A stretch of 64,000 nt of DNA from NCBI GenBank assembly GCA_030512335.1, contig JAULSU010000003.1, positions 3,534,001-3,598,000 on the forward strand, written 5' to 3'. A program made the translations under genes and the position numbers. Positions 11,011-22,409 of the stretch are shown piece after piece; position 1 is the stretch's first letter; each line of letters starts with the position of its first letter. This DNA is from Immersiella caudata. Lineage: Eukaryota > Ascomycota > Sordariomycetes > Sordariales > Lasiosphaeriaceae. The notes under the pieces were generated by a model. The model worked only from the letters and a program-made list of their open reading frames with translations. It was not told the DNA's origin and made no database searches.

Positions 11011-13659
11011 TTATAATACCTCGTCGATTGACCGCACAATGGGCGTTTCTCCCAAAGTGGGTGGGCTTCGTGGGTCGGCAACCTGCTGCGGTCGTCCGAA
11101 AGGGAAGAATGGGTCTCGTGGACATACACTCTCCCTGGGTGAAAATAGCTCCTCGCTCGTCGGTGTAGGGGGAACCTCGACAAGTCGCAGTCCTCCGAGG
11201 CCAGAAAGCGGCCCTCGCAACGGGTTGTTCGTCATGGTCTCAACACGGGGGGAGAGCAGAGCTGTGTCGTCCGAAAAAGCTCGCATAATGGTAATCTGCC
11301 TTTCAGGAGGACCAGCTCTTGTCGTTGGCCGCTGGGTCGGCTGTGAAGGCGTGCTGATACTCAACGGCACGAACCCGAAACCATGTGGGGAGCTCCCGAA
11401 TCTGTGGGCACCAAAGCCTGGAGAAGGAGGAGGCGGTGGCCGTCGAAACGGCTCCGGCGGTGCTTCAAGAGGCTTCGAGGACAACTGAAGAGGTTGTGGT
11501 GGAGCCCGAAGCGGTGGTGGCGGCGCGCGGAGCGGTTCCGGTGGCACTCGGAACTCTGGTGGTGCGAATCCAGGGGAAGGTGGCGGCGGCCGGCGGAATG
11601 GCTCTGGCGGCGCAAACCCAGGGGACATGGGTGGTTCCTCCGAGAATTTGAATGACGGCCGAGCTGGCGAGGGCAATGGCCTCGAAAAGCAGATCGGAGC
11701 GAACCTGGGGGACGGTGGGGGTTTCGAAAACGAGTTCGCTGACGGAAAGCCAGAATCGAGTTGCGGGGGTTTCAAAGCCGGCGGAAGCTTCAATGTCGTC
11801 GCATGATCGAACCGGCCTAGCCTTCCAGGGTCATTTTCGTCCTCTTTCTCCGTCCACGAAAAGCTTGAAGGTGCTGATGAGGGGCCTGGCGAGATTGGAT
11901 CGCCTCGATTCGGTGTAGAGTTACCACGAGCCCGAGTCGGACTCCTCTCAGGGGACATGTCTTTGGCTGATGTTTCCTCCGGTAGCGGCGCTGTTAGCGG
12001 CTCCTTTGGAGGCCGTTCAATATTGTCGGCCGACAACGTCGCTCGATGCTTGCCCGTCGGACTCCTCCCAGACCACGGTGCGCTCGGTGGCAGCTTCTTC
12101 TTGGAGACCTCCTTCTGGAAGTCCTGCAAACAGTACATCAGCCTCATATTGGGGCTGATCCACCGACTCCTTGCTTGCGCAGCGTAGTACGCATCGTTGA
12201 CGCTTAATGCAGGATTTCGGTACATGCCATAAGCGATGATCAGACTGGCCGATCGACTGGCGCCTTGTTGGCAGTGAATCAGCACTTTCTTTCCCTCCTT
12301 TACCCTCGCGTCAATAGTCTCGCAAAGACCCATCAGTTCTGGGGCGATGTCCGTGTTATGGTCCCAGGGCATGTGGATGTACTCCGGCTCCTTGAACGAC
12401 TGGGCTTTGGGTGTTGTGGGAGTATCTGCCAGCTCATCCGGTGGATACTCAAAAGCCGTTGAAAAGCTCGCGGCAGTGAGAGCGGTATCGGGGATTGGGG
12501 AGTCGTCCTTGGGTTTCTCCTTTTCTTCAGATTGTGGCTTACCGTACGCCTCGAAAGGGTTGCGAACTTCGCGCGCAACATTTATAACCAAATCAAACCG
12601 AGAAGCTTCCTCCGCTGAAGGCTCAAGATAGAGGAAAACGTTGTCGGGATAAATGCAAATCGGACCATCGGGATAGCCCGGCGTCTTCTGGTCCTCGTTG
12701 TTTTCCACCTCATGAAACGGCTCCACATCAAAAGTCGACCTGTTGGCGATCTGTGATCTAATCGGGGAGTCCTCCTCGGCAATCGACGTGTCCAGCCCAG
12801 GAGCGTTCATCGCAGGTCGTGGTGGGCGAAGGAACGTTGACAGACCAGTCTCATTCCGTTCCAGCACCGTCGGAATGGTCATGCCTCCTGCAGGCCCGAA
12901 AGTAGCAGATTTGAGGCCTGAGAGCATGTGCGGTGAGGAAGTCGAGTGTTTCAGTGCACGACGCTGAAGAATAGGCGGAATTTGAAGGGAGGGAACAGAA
13001 GGAGAAGTCGGGATGTCGAGTGTTGCGCGTATGACCAGGTCCGATGTACTTGTCTTGAGGCTGAGCTGGCTCGGTTTTCGTTTCATCGCCGGGATTGTAG
13101 GCTTGATAAACGACGACGCGGGGGACGTGGGTTCGGACATTAATGAAGACGAGAGTGAGTTGAATGGAGGCTGAATGGACAATCCTTTCATGTTCTTTGG
13201 CCGCCTGGGCGCAGGGGATGTCATCGGCCTTTCTGGTGGTGTCGCATCTGACACATTCAGATTTGCCATACCCCCCGACAACGCACCAAACGGCGCGGGG
13301 GCAAATGATGATAGAGGCATTAGTGAAATTATGGGGGAGTCTGGCGAAGAAGAGGGCGAGGCGTCAGACAGATCTGATGAGTCGGTACACGAGAGCGTTG
13401 TTGTAGGTGACGATTCCACCGACTCAGTCGTCTGAGTCGACGTGCTGTCGTTGTGTTTATGCGACGAGTCTGGGACCAAAGTCGGGGGTCTTAATTCAGG
13501 TGCTGAGCTTCCAGGCAGCTTGTGAGGTTCCATCACCAGCTTCGGATCAATAAAGGTGACGAGTCCTTGCTGATCCATGGCGTCGCTTTCCAAGTCAAAT
13601 ACGGACATGAACGAGGGTATTTGATCCTCGTACATCCGCCGAACTGCAGCAGAAGGCAT
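11011..13659 (-). CDS. msg5: Dual-specificity MAP-kinase phosphatase, Msg5-like
   Basis: Single-exon gene of 882 aa. I chose the ATG at 13659; the frame stays open upstream only to a TTG at 13752. The signature HCQQGASRS is the HCx5R motif of dual-specificity phosphatases, with catalytic Cys463 and Arg469, inside a domain of roughly residues 330-530. The conserved region QARSRWISPNMRLMYCLQDF follows it. The domain is interrupted by an acidic, Pro-rich insert, as in fungal Msg5 orthologues. The first ~300 residues are Ser/Pro-rich and disordered, with many SP/TP sites that could be MAPK targets. The C-terminal ~250 residues are Pro-rich and contain repeated PPEPFRRPPPP / PGFAPPE units. Yeast Msg5 and S. 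pombe Pmp1 dephosphorylate cell-wall-integrity and pheromone MAPKs; the same role is inferred here. The KH gene at 5785 belongs to the family that includes Rnc1, a regulator of pmp1 mRNA in S. pombe. Confidence 0.92.
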   Translation of the reverse strand: MPSAAVRRMYEDQIPSFMSVFDLESDAMDQQGLVTFIDPKLVMEPHKLPGSSAPELRPPTLVPDSSHKHNDSTSTQTTESVESSPTTTLSCTDSSDLSDASPSSSPDSPIISLMPLSSFAPAPFGALSGGMANLNVSDATPPERPMTSPAPRRPKNMKGLSIQPPFNSLSSSLMSEPTSPASSFIKPTIPAMKRKPSQLSLKTSTSDLVIRATLDIPTSPSVPSLQIPPILQRRALKHSTSSPHMLSGLKSATFGPAGGMTIPTVLERNETGLSTFLRPPRPAMNAPGLDTSIAEEDSPIRSQIANRSTFDVEPFHEVENNEDQKTPGYPDGPICIYPDNVFLYLEPSAEEASRFDLVINVAREVRNPFEAYGKPQSEEKEKPKDDSPIPDTALTAASFSTAFEYPPDELADTPTTPKAQSFKEPEYIHMPWDHNTDIAPELMGLCETIDARVKEGKKVLIHCQQGASRSASLIIAYGMYRNPALSVNDAYYAAQARSRWISPNMRLMYCLQDFQKEVSKKKLPPSAPWSGRSPTGKHRATLSADNIERPPKEPLTAPLPEETSAKDMSPERSPTRARGNSTPNRGDPISPGPSSAPSSFSWTEKEDENDPGRLGRFDHATTLKLPPALKPPQLDSGFPSANSFSKPPPSPRFAPICFSRPLPSPARPSFKFSEEPPMSPGFAPPEPFRRPPPPSPGFAPPEFRVPPEPLRAPPPPLRAPPQPLQLSSKPLEAPPEPFRRPPPPPSPGFGAHRFGSSPHGFGFVPLSISTPSQPTQRPTTRAGPPERQITIMRAFSDDTALLSPRVETMTNNPLRGPLSGLGGLRLVEVPPTPTSEELFSPRESVCPRDPFFPFGRPQQVADPRSPPTLGETPIVRSIDEVL
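11400..11660 (-). repeat. Coding Pro/Phe/Ala-rich repeats in the Msg5-like tail
   Basis: Degenerate repeats encode alternating PPEPFRRPPPP, PGFAPPE and PPEPLRAPPPPLRAPPQP-type units in the last third of the phosphatase. They are visible on the + strand as recurring GGCGG(C/T)/GGTGG blocks. Such units may bind SH3 or WW domains and could vary in number between strains; both are inferences. Confidence 0.6.
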
Positions 13660-16600
13660 GTTCGGTGGCGGTGGCCTTTTCCTTCCTCTCCCTGCTTTGC
13701 CAATGTGGCCCGGAACGGGTCCCGGTTTGCTTCGCCCGAGTCGCAGCCCCAACCAGTTCGTTGCAAGGTGACCAACCCAGTTGTTTGCCTTGGCGGTGTC
13801 TTCAAGGCAGATGCAGAAAACAAATCCCCGAATCGCCTGGCAATTACAGAGAAGGGCGGAATCGCGTGTCGAAAGAATGGCCTCCTAGTCAAAGGAACTG
13901 CTTGAGAGGGAGCCAGACGAGGCGGGACAGCACTGCTGAATCCTCGGCACCACTCCAGCACTTTGTCGTTCCGTGGCCAATGTCCGTTTATGTTACCGAC
14001 AAGTGGCTCGCGACCGGGCCCGTGATGTAAACAGGCCGATCGTGAAGACAATCGAGCCCCTAGCCGCAATTCGAGGCAACGCTGGTCGGAAGCCCTAGAG
14101 AGGTCTCGCGACAGTTTGAGCGCCGTTGAAAATCGGCGAACGTCAGAGAAATGTCCTCCGGAGTCGCCCTAGTGGAGGAATCAGACGACAGCCCTGCTCG
14201 AGAAGTGTCAGTATGCTTCCGGTCTGGACTTTGTGTTGTAGCCGTCGCCGAGTAGGAAGAAGGCTGGGGAAGGAGCATTGAGACTCGGGCGATCTGGGTC
14301 GACTGACTGATTGAACTGAGACGAGCGGCGGGGGCCCTTGCTGTGCCGGATTGAGTGGGTTCCGGACTGTGATTCCCTTCAAGATGCCCAGCCGCAAACG
14401 TCGAGGGGTCGTTTTCTTCCAGTAAGGAGATGTAAAAAAGGGAAGGAATGGAATGGGAGGGACGAAGGGAAGTCTGCGGTCGGAATTGGTGGACTGGACC
14501 ACGAAACGGGGACGGGTGGCAGTGGGAGGACAAGCCGCAGGCGCAAAAGAGCGACTGGGGAGGGCCATCGAGTGCTGCACACAACGCGGAGCAGTGGGCA
14601 ACAGACCTGAGGGGAGGGCGACCAGGGAGGCAGGGACTCCCGTCTGGGACTCTGGCTCAGGTGGCCTGGGCGTGCCAGTGGGCCAGTAGGGCAGGTCGTT
14701 CCCCTCTTGGCTGCTTGCAGGGGCGTGGACTCGAATGTGGGCCGCGGGGGTGCAGGCTAGACCAATGAAAAGCAGTCGCAGCCAGTCTCCACCACCACGG
14801 ATAGCAAAGACCAGCGGCTAGCCGCCCTCGCGACTGCTTGCTTCAGACAATGCATGGACTATTAATAGACAGTGCGACACTAGACGTAAAATTTGTGCAG
14901 CAGCTCTCATTGGCTGGCGTCTTGGGTTTGATTCTCCTCCGCCAATCAGCGTTCCCGCGGCGACCTGTCTGACCACAGAAGCTCAGATGCGCTTCGATGC
15001 GGTTCCCGCGTGGCGTCTCTGCTCCCCTTTCACAGCACTGACCTGCGCTTGCGATTCCTTCGATTCCCCCTTCGGGGACAAGCGATTGTTTCGCGCGATT
15101 CTGTGGGATTTCCAGCGGAACATCGCTATTCCCGTCTTCTCCGCTGGCAATGGGTGTCGTGCCAATGCTGGGAACGGGACAGAGTGACCGTGTGGCCGTT
15201 GGTGATGAACTGAACCCAAGGATGGGATCCTCCCCAACGTTCTGCGCTGTCGCCCCCAGCGCCTCACTTCAAGGGCGCTTAGCATGAGGCAAGGAACTGG
15301 CTCCTCTCGTTCAATAGTTTCTCTCCTCTGCGCATTGCGACAGCTGCTGCCGCCATTGAACGTCCACCAGGTCGCCTAGCCGCTCAATCGGAGGCTGGCC
15401 GACGGGGAAAGGACCCCTGGACAAATGTGCCCGTGGTTGCAGAGTGATGACCATGATCTTTTGAAGTCAGCCTCCCCAATGTCGCCTGCAGCCGCAGCCT
15501 GCCGACTTTTCGGCCTCCAATTTCCGCACTTTGTTGATGATTGCGATGTGTCCACTGTCCGCATGGTCGCGATGTCAAAAGATACGAGTGCTCCAAAGCA
15601 TCATCTCTCTCCTCCTTGCCATGGAGACTTGTGGTGCGTGTTGCGCCACGAGCCGACGCCTGTTCGGTAACACAAGACCCGGAATTGGGGCCCCCATGGA
15701 CAGTCATCATCCTTGCGCCATGGATATCTGACATTACCGTCTATTCTTGGGGTTTGTGCTCCCTCGTGATCCACAAGAAGGTAAATAAACAACGGCCGGC
15801 CGGGCGGAGACGGCACGGAGACGGCGCGCCTGTGAAACTGCTGTGACGAGCCGGACATGGAAGGAACTGAGCAAGCATGGAGCGGACGTTTCTCGCAGCA
15901 TGCCTTTGGTTACATGGTGTCTGAGGGTTGAGGCAAAACCCTACCCGCTCAGTGTTACCAGCTCAGCACTGATGGATCTGCTTGTGTCCCAATGCGTCGC
16001 AGATGGGAATCCCACGCTATGGCAGCGCAGAAAAGCAAACTCCATCTTTGCCAATCATCATACGGCCAGCCGAGGTGTGATCAATTAGTCGATACCGAAT
16101 TGCGCCATCTTTTTTCAAAACTGCAAGCGCACAGCGCTCTTCAGTTACCAGCACGGTACCGAACCAGTTGAAGAAGAAGCGTCGCACGAGGTGGGCCACC
16201 ACGGCCGCCTTCTCCACACTCGGCTTCGGTTCTTCGAGATGACCCACCCGACGGGAGATCTGAAACAGCAGCGCAGTGGGTGGGCAAATGGGGCCACGAC
16301 TGTGCGTTTATTGGCTTCACACATTTCCCGTCTTCAACGCCTCGACTGCTGCCGACTTCTTGCAGCGGTCTTCCGCCAGCGCGACATTAGGCAGAATGTC
16401 ATGGCTCATTGCGAACCAAACGCCAAGCGCAGAGCCTCATATTGTTTTGTTTATACGCATGCACACCCGAGGCCAATGGCTCGACAAGGCAACGCATTTG
16501 CTGGTGATCCAGACCTGAAACCGTTGGGGACGCAGCCGGCACGACCCGGAAGCAATTGCACTCGCCTTAATACTGTGCACAGCAGTTGGTCCCGGTAATA

Positions 16601-18491
16601 CCTACTTTGGCGTTGGTAATTTTTTTGGACGTTTCGCCTCAGCGCATCGTGTGATCTTTGCTATGAGAGTAGTGGCACAGATTTGTCTCCGTCCTTGCAG
16701 CTCTGGCTTGGGTGTCAGCTAATGTTAAATTAAGTTGCCCTCTAGATCTCAACATGGAAAGGCAGGCAGGCGAGTGTCCAAAGACCTCAACATCCTTCGC
16801 CCAAAATATGCTTTGAGGACGTCTGGCTTCATATGAGATCCCTCTCTGACCAGATGACAGCTTGCCTCTGCCCCACCGCCTATCTTACCTAATCTCTCAT
16901 TCAATGGCATCTAGAGCCTATCGTTGCCGTTTAATGCAATAGCCGGAATAGTTCGCCAGCGTTTACACGGGATCGCTGAAACAAGTCGGCTCAACGGTTT
17001 ACCCAGTTCGACGTTCGGAGGATGCCAGCTGTAGGCGAAGCGGCAGACATCTTCACAATTATTGCGCCTTACTCGCCTCACCACTTCTGTGGGTCTACTG
17101 CCGCCATAGTTGACATACAACTATCACCATATGTAAACTTGAGACTGAGCGCATGATCGCACACGGAAAGAGAGGAGGCATCGTTGCCCCTTGTCGAGGT
17201 TATCGGAAGCACGGGAGACGACGCAAGAAGACCAAGGGGGTTGCTGTTGTCAGAGGAGGCAAAAATACCTGGTGGTAGGGATAGTTTGGGAGTTCCCGAA
17301 CGAAGAGAAAATCGACGTCTCCCGAAGTCTGAATAACCAATGAGAGCAGTCCCCTCGGGGTTATTTTTACTCTTGCACGTCGACCGGTATGGAGTGTAAG
17401 AACCTTGTCTTCGTGCCTCCGACATTCCCCTTTTCGGTAATCCTGCACGACCAGCGCAGAGGCGATGCGAGGGACAAGATGTGAGGGTCTAGGCTAAGAC
17501 GATGACACAATGGTGAACCCATGCCTACCGACACGTATTGTACCCTCGAGGCTCGGCCAAAATAGAAGCTGCTTCAGCATAAGCTTTTCTTGCCATCCTA
17601 CTAAATTAGCAAGGTAGCAGCTCCGACGCAGCTGCTCACACGCTCCTGTAGCTGTGTTAAACAAGGCTGAACTTACAGACTTGTTCCAGCGAAATGCCTA
17701 CGCTACTTTGACTTGCATGTCGACATCAATAACCGTTTTTTTCCTGTCCCAAACAGTCATGAGTCCAAACCCCTGGCTGCAACGGATGCGCGCCTTGGAG
17801 ATGATCCATGGGCAGACGCCCGTTTCCAAAGCAAACTTCACCGTGGCCCGCTGGCTTGAATTGTATACCATTCTCTGTCATGATAAAGTCTAAACAGAAC
17901 TGAATACCGGGGACACCATCTTCGAGAACATTAAGATGGTTCCTTCGATGGAACATAAGCTTGTACTCTACACCCAGTAAGGCGTCATAAGGGGGGCAAA
18001 ACAATTGTCGGTAATTATCCACCTTTGGAAATGTTTAATCAGACAAGTAGACTGTGATGTGGGCCTGGTCCCACATGTGAACATGCTTGAGAACCTGGTC
18101 GTAACGATTCCTTGGTGTTCCGCCGCCATGCTTGAGCCGGTTGGGAAGGGGAACCATGGAATCATGTTTTTAAATCTTCATTTTCATGCTAGAGGCGGGG
18201 GATAAAATCTCGACAGCATCGAAAGCTCCCGGGGAGAGCCCGGGTCAACCGCTATCTACCACATGGCTCAAGCAAGGGGGGTGGCATAGCTGCATTTGTG
18301 GGCACCAGGAATACCCATCCCTAACAGTTCGATCCGCGTCCCTCAAGCGGTTGTTGACTAACGCTGGATGGAAACTCCATTACAGGTGAAGTATCAATGA
18401 CACTCTGTTGGTCGTTTCGGTCCAGAGGCTTTTGTAAACCACTCGGGGGATTTGTCAGCCAGAAGTCAAAACATGGTGAAGATTTGTATAG
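13660..18491. other. Gene-poor region, first part
   Basis: The first ~1.2 kb is the upstream region and probable leader of the Msg5-like gene. Beyond about 14.6 kb nothing coding is recognised except the decayed ORF at 17729-18169. From about 16.6 kb base composition becomes visibly richer in A/T than in the gene-bearing parts of the window, and ORFs become shorter. Confidence 0.5.
17729..18169 (-). pseudogene. Decayed protein-coding fragment, family not recognised
   Basis: On the minus strand one frame runs from 18169 to the TGA at 17726-17728 with a single internal stop, TAA at 18035-18037. The translation has the composition of a folded protein (Trp, His, Asp, Tyr and Asn well mixed), with stretches such as RNRYDQVLKHVHMWDQAHIT before the stop and FCPPYDALLGVEYKLMFHRR, NHLNVLEDGVPGIQF and HPLQPGVWTHDCLG after it. 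The TAA could derive from CAA by a CpA to TpA change, as in RIP. There is no start codon or flanking exon I can defend. I do not recognise the family. Coding origin is inferred from the composition and from the length of the frame in AT-richer DNA. Confidence 0.4.
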
Positions 18492-18822
18492 AAAAATAAA
18501 ATAAAATAAAATAAAATAAAATAAAATAAAATAAAATAAAATAAAATAAAATAAAATAAAATAAAATAAAATAAAATAAAATAAAATAAAATAAAATAAA
18601 ATAAAATAAAATAAAATAAAATAAAATAAAATAAAATAAAATAAAATAAAATAAAATAAAATAAAATAAAATAAAATAAAATAAAATAAAATAAAATAAA
18701 ATAAAATAAAATAAAATAAAATAAAATAAAATAAAATAAAATAAAATAAAATAAAATAAAATAAAATAAAATAAAATAAAATAAAATAAAATAAAATAAA
18801 ATAAAATAAAATAAAATAAAAA
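18492..18822. repeat. AAAAT pentanucleotide microsatellite, about 66 copies
   Basis: Perfect (AAAAT/ATAAA)n for about 331 bp with no visible interruption. It sits in the gene-poor region between the decayed ORF and more non-coding DNA. Such a long uninterrupted array should be highly length-polymorphic. Confidence 0.98.
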
Positions 18823-21800
18823 GTGATGTGCAGCCGCCAGGCGCTCCTTAGCAGAAGATATTTCTTAATCTAAACTCAGAAGAGATTTCGGTCAGTCTTT
18901 GGCTATGGGATATATCATTGTTACCTCGACAAGGCTCCTTGCGCGACGCATGGGACGACCAGCCAGAACACTTCTTCCGCGCTCTGGTAACAACAAGTAA
19001 AGTATAGTAGGGACCGTACGTATGGTAAATCAGGAGATGTGTATGAACTACCCGCCGCGTTGTAATTCCATGGACTTAGGATGTATCCGAATATCATTTT
19101 TGATAACGGCAGACACCAGACTGTTACCTACTATCGTCAGTCCAAAATAGCGAGGTGTAGTTTGACAAAACGGGCACGGAGCTGCTTGCCAGAAGCGCCA
19201 GGTGCCTTAAATGCTAAAATGTACAAAACTCATGTAATGATAACAGCTTATCCCAATCCTCCGCCTTGAAGAGCAGCAAGAAGGATAACATGGGGGCAAA
19301 TCTGACAGCTAGGAGTTTTCTCGTCCTTCAGAGGCATAGATACCTCAGCCAAACACCAAAAAGATGCATGATAGAATACGTCGTGTCGAGTGTGTAGATT
19401 TGCGGAAGAAAAGTTCCTAATCTGCTAAATGAGGACCGCATGCAGATTTTGATGGTGCCGGCAGCCGGGATCGGCCAGCGGGGTCGTTGGACGGAGCGGG
19501 GCGGTGATACGGGTGGGTCCTGAACAGGAGTGGATCCTCACCCCGGCCCCGGCCCGGGGGGTCTGTGCTAGGGTCTGGTGTGACCCTTCCCCCAACACCA
19601 TTCGGTGGAGCTGACGAGCAAAAGCAAAGCTGAATGCGAGAAACACAGACGATCGCAGATGTCGCTAGCATCCCCGCCGGCCTAGAATTTAGCACCATCG
19701 AATAAGAAACGAGGGCGCGCTTTGCCGCAAACCCCGCATCGCCGTCAAAGTCCTCATGTTCAGGGACCGGTCGACACTCCCACTCAACCGGCCTTCTCAT
19801 GTGCCAGCGACGTTCCAAGGTTACACCTTGGGCTGACAGGCGGCAGAAATCCCAAGACCGGTGACTTTCAGCCCCCTTTGCACGAAAGACGTGTTCTCAA
19901 CCTCTTCTCAAGACTAACTAAGCCGCCCAGCACGCTTGTTCTTTTTTCCCGGCGTGCATTGAGCTAGGAGGGCAATGAGTTAGCTGATATCCCGAATCCG
20001 ACATCCCAGTGCCCATGGCGGGCCCCGAATGTTCGCTTTTGGATATCTGCTGCAAGTGAACCGCCTCGCTTGTTTTGAATCATGCATGGCCGAGGGAGGA
20101 AAGCGTCTCTTCGAAGCGCCCTAATCTCAAGTGCTCCGGAAGCGGACCTGGGTCGAGATGTCCACATTTCTTTTTCTCGATATTGTGAGGCACACGCGGG
20201 TGGTGGAAAAATGTAAAACTTATCCGCCCAGCGCAGACCTGCAACTGAATGATATCTTCAGCTTCACCTGATGCCCACGCAGGCATTGGAGCCATCGGGG
20301 ATCCAAGTGTTTACCGTCGAGACAAATTTTTGACTCTTCATGAGACGTGGGAACGGACAGTGGCTACATAGCAACACGGGCCAAACCTGGACGTGGTTTA
20401 GGCGGGGGTCTGTCGTACACCTGTTCACAGCCTGTGGCCTGGAAGAGCGGAAGTAAAACAACGTCTGTCAAAGTATGTGTTGAGACGAATCTCATCTGCA
20501 GGTCCCCTGGCACCAGCAGTCGCAAAATTGACTCTGAAGCCACATGGGACGTCAAGATTTGCCCGACTTTGGATGTGACAAGTGAGGTGCGAATATCGGA
20601 TTCTAGTTGGGAGATATGTTCAATCGGTCATGGTTCCAACCACAGTCCGCATCTAGACAGATCTGGGGTAGGCTGCTGTGCCCAAAGATGAAGGTTGACT
20701 TGTTGCGGTCAGTTCTCGTCATGGCTAAGATGTCGTTCTTCTGCCTGCCCCATCCTGCGCCGATCGTTCTCAAAAAGGAACAGCACTGGCCTGCTGGTTC
20801 AAAAGGGCTTTGGGGAGGATGCTAGCAAAATGCGGCACTGCGGGTGCATCACCGTTTCGAGGGTGCAAGCTGGAGTCGCTGAACGGGCGTGATTCGTCAA
20901 TCGGAGTCGTTGTGTACCATCGCGCAAGCTGTCAAGGGTCGACCCCAGCGAAGATTCCTGGTGCCCCCTTTCCAGCCTCCCCGCCATCCCCTGCTCCGCT
21001 TGATGGGGCGTTAGCACCCCGGCTCTTCCGACACCATTTCAAGAACTCTCGGTCCACGAGCACCCTCAGGCCATCGAATGTCCTTTCATTTCGACGAGAC
21101 GCAAATCCCCAAGGATTGGCTGCTCTGCGCTCTCTTGTCTCGCAGCCTCTTGTCTGACTGCTCGTTTGCCTCGCGCTGGGGCGGGGGGCAAGCGCAGCGA
21201 GTGCTCAGGCTGCATTTCGTCGCGCAGTTAATATCAAAAATGCTGTTTGGTGGCATGGAAAAGTGTGCTCGAACCCCCCACCCCTACAACAGACATTGGG
21301 ATTACAGGCGGTCTGCTTGGCTGGGTGGGTGGCACAGGTGGTGGTTGGGATGCGGGAGGATGATGTGTGCGGGGGTGTTCCTCGCGATGCGACAGTGAGT
21401 GGTTGCGCTAGGGAGACGGGCACACTTGCATCTGTGCTTGGGCGTGGGGACAGGGGACGAGACGAACCTCAAGTCGAGGTACAAGCTAATTCCAGGTTTC
21501 TCGATACTCCGCGCCAGACGACCATCGAAGAGCAGCCCAGCAACCGTTGCTTTTTGTTTTCTTCAGCACGTCTTCATTGCGCCAGATCGGTCGCGCTTCC
21601 ATCAGGTAGTTTTACGTTGGCTCCAGCTATGGCGAGCTAGCGCACATGTCGACGCCTGCGGAGCTCGATGTGTCGGGGTCACTTCGATGATGGGGCAAAA
21701 GCAGGCCGAGCTCGACCCCTCCTGCGGTGGCCAGTCTTTCGACGGATTAGCAGGCGTGTGCAAGGTTGCATTTGCTCTGCGAATCCCCGCTGCTGGGCCG

Positions 21801-22409
21801 GCATGGTTTGTCGTTTGCGGTATCAGTACCTGTCATCCTGTGTGTGATTCCGGTACCTGACCATTGACCAACGGCATGTGTGGAGGTTTTGCTGCTCTGC
21901 TGGCACCATTTCAAGCCCGAGATTTGAACAGGCCAGGGTTGCTGTCGAGAGCACTGCTCCCGACCGCCACTAGTCCCCTTCCTCATTTGTATCCCAAGGG
22001 TGCCACCTCCTCTTGTTCTTCCTTCTCTTTGAATTTGAACTCAACGTTGCTTGCTGTCCGGACGCCTCTCCGCTCCTCTTCGCTCCTCTCCCGAGGCGGG
22101 CCTTTTCGGCCGTTGCATACTCCCTTACTAATGCCCTAATACGGATCGCCTACGTGCCTCGTTCCCTTGGCCGCAACTTGTTTTTAATCTTTTTTTTTTT
22201 CGCGACCGCCCTGTCGACTTGGACCAGGGGTTGATGTTGATGGATTTCAGACGTACGCGGTGTGGTCGTCTTAATACCAGTAATACAGCGAATGCACCGA
22301 CGTCCCGAGAGTCGAGCGTCACGACCCGAGTTGCCTCACGTGTGCGACGTCTGCCGGGAAAATACAGGAAGCCGTCGGAAGGCTGAGGCGGGAGGAGTGT
22401 TTGGGAGCC
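18823..22409. other. Gene-poor region, second part
   Basis: No gene is recognised. ORFs of up to 153 codons lack domains or splice context. A GC-rich patch lies around 19530-19575 (CCCCGGCCCCGGCCCGGGGG). From about 21.9 kb C/T-rich tracts appear, and the last ~400 bases are probably the promoter and leader of the gene starting at 22410. Confidence 0.5.

Noticed and set aside
13660..13752. N-terminal extension of the Msg5-like frame
   Set aside because: It begins at TTG, not ATG; the first ATG at 13659 starts the conserved-looking MPSAAVRRMYEDQIPSF sequence.
18492..18822. CRISPR-like array
   Set aside because: The repeat is a pure pentanucleotide without spacers; it is a microsatellite in a eukaryotic genome.
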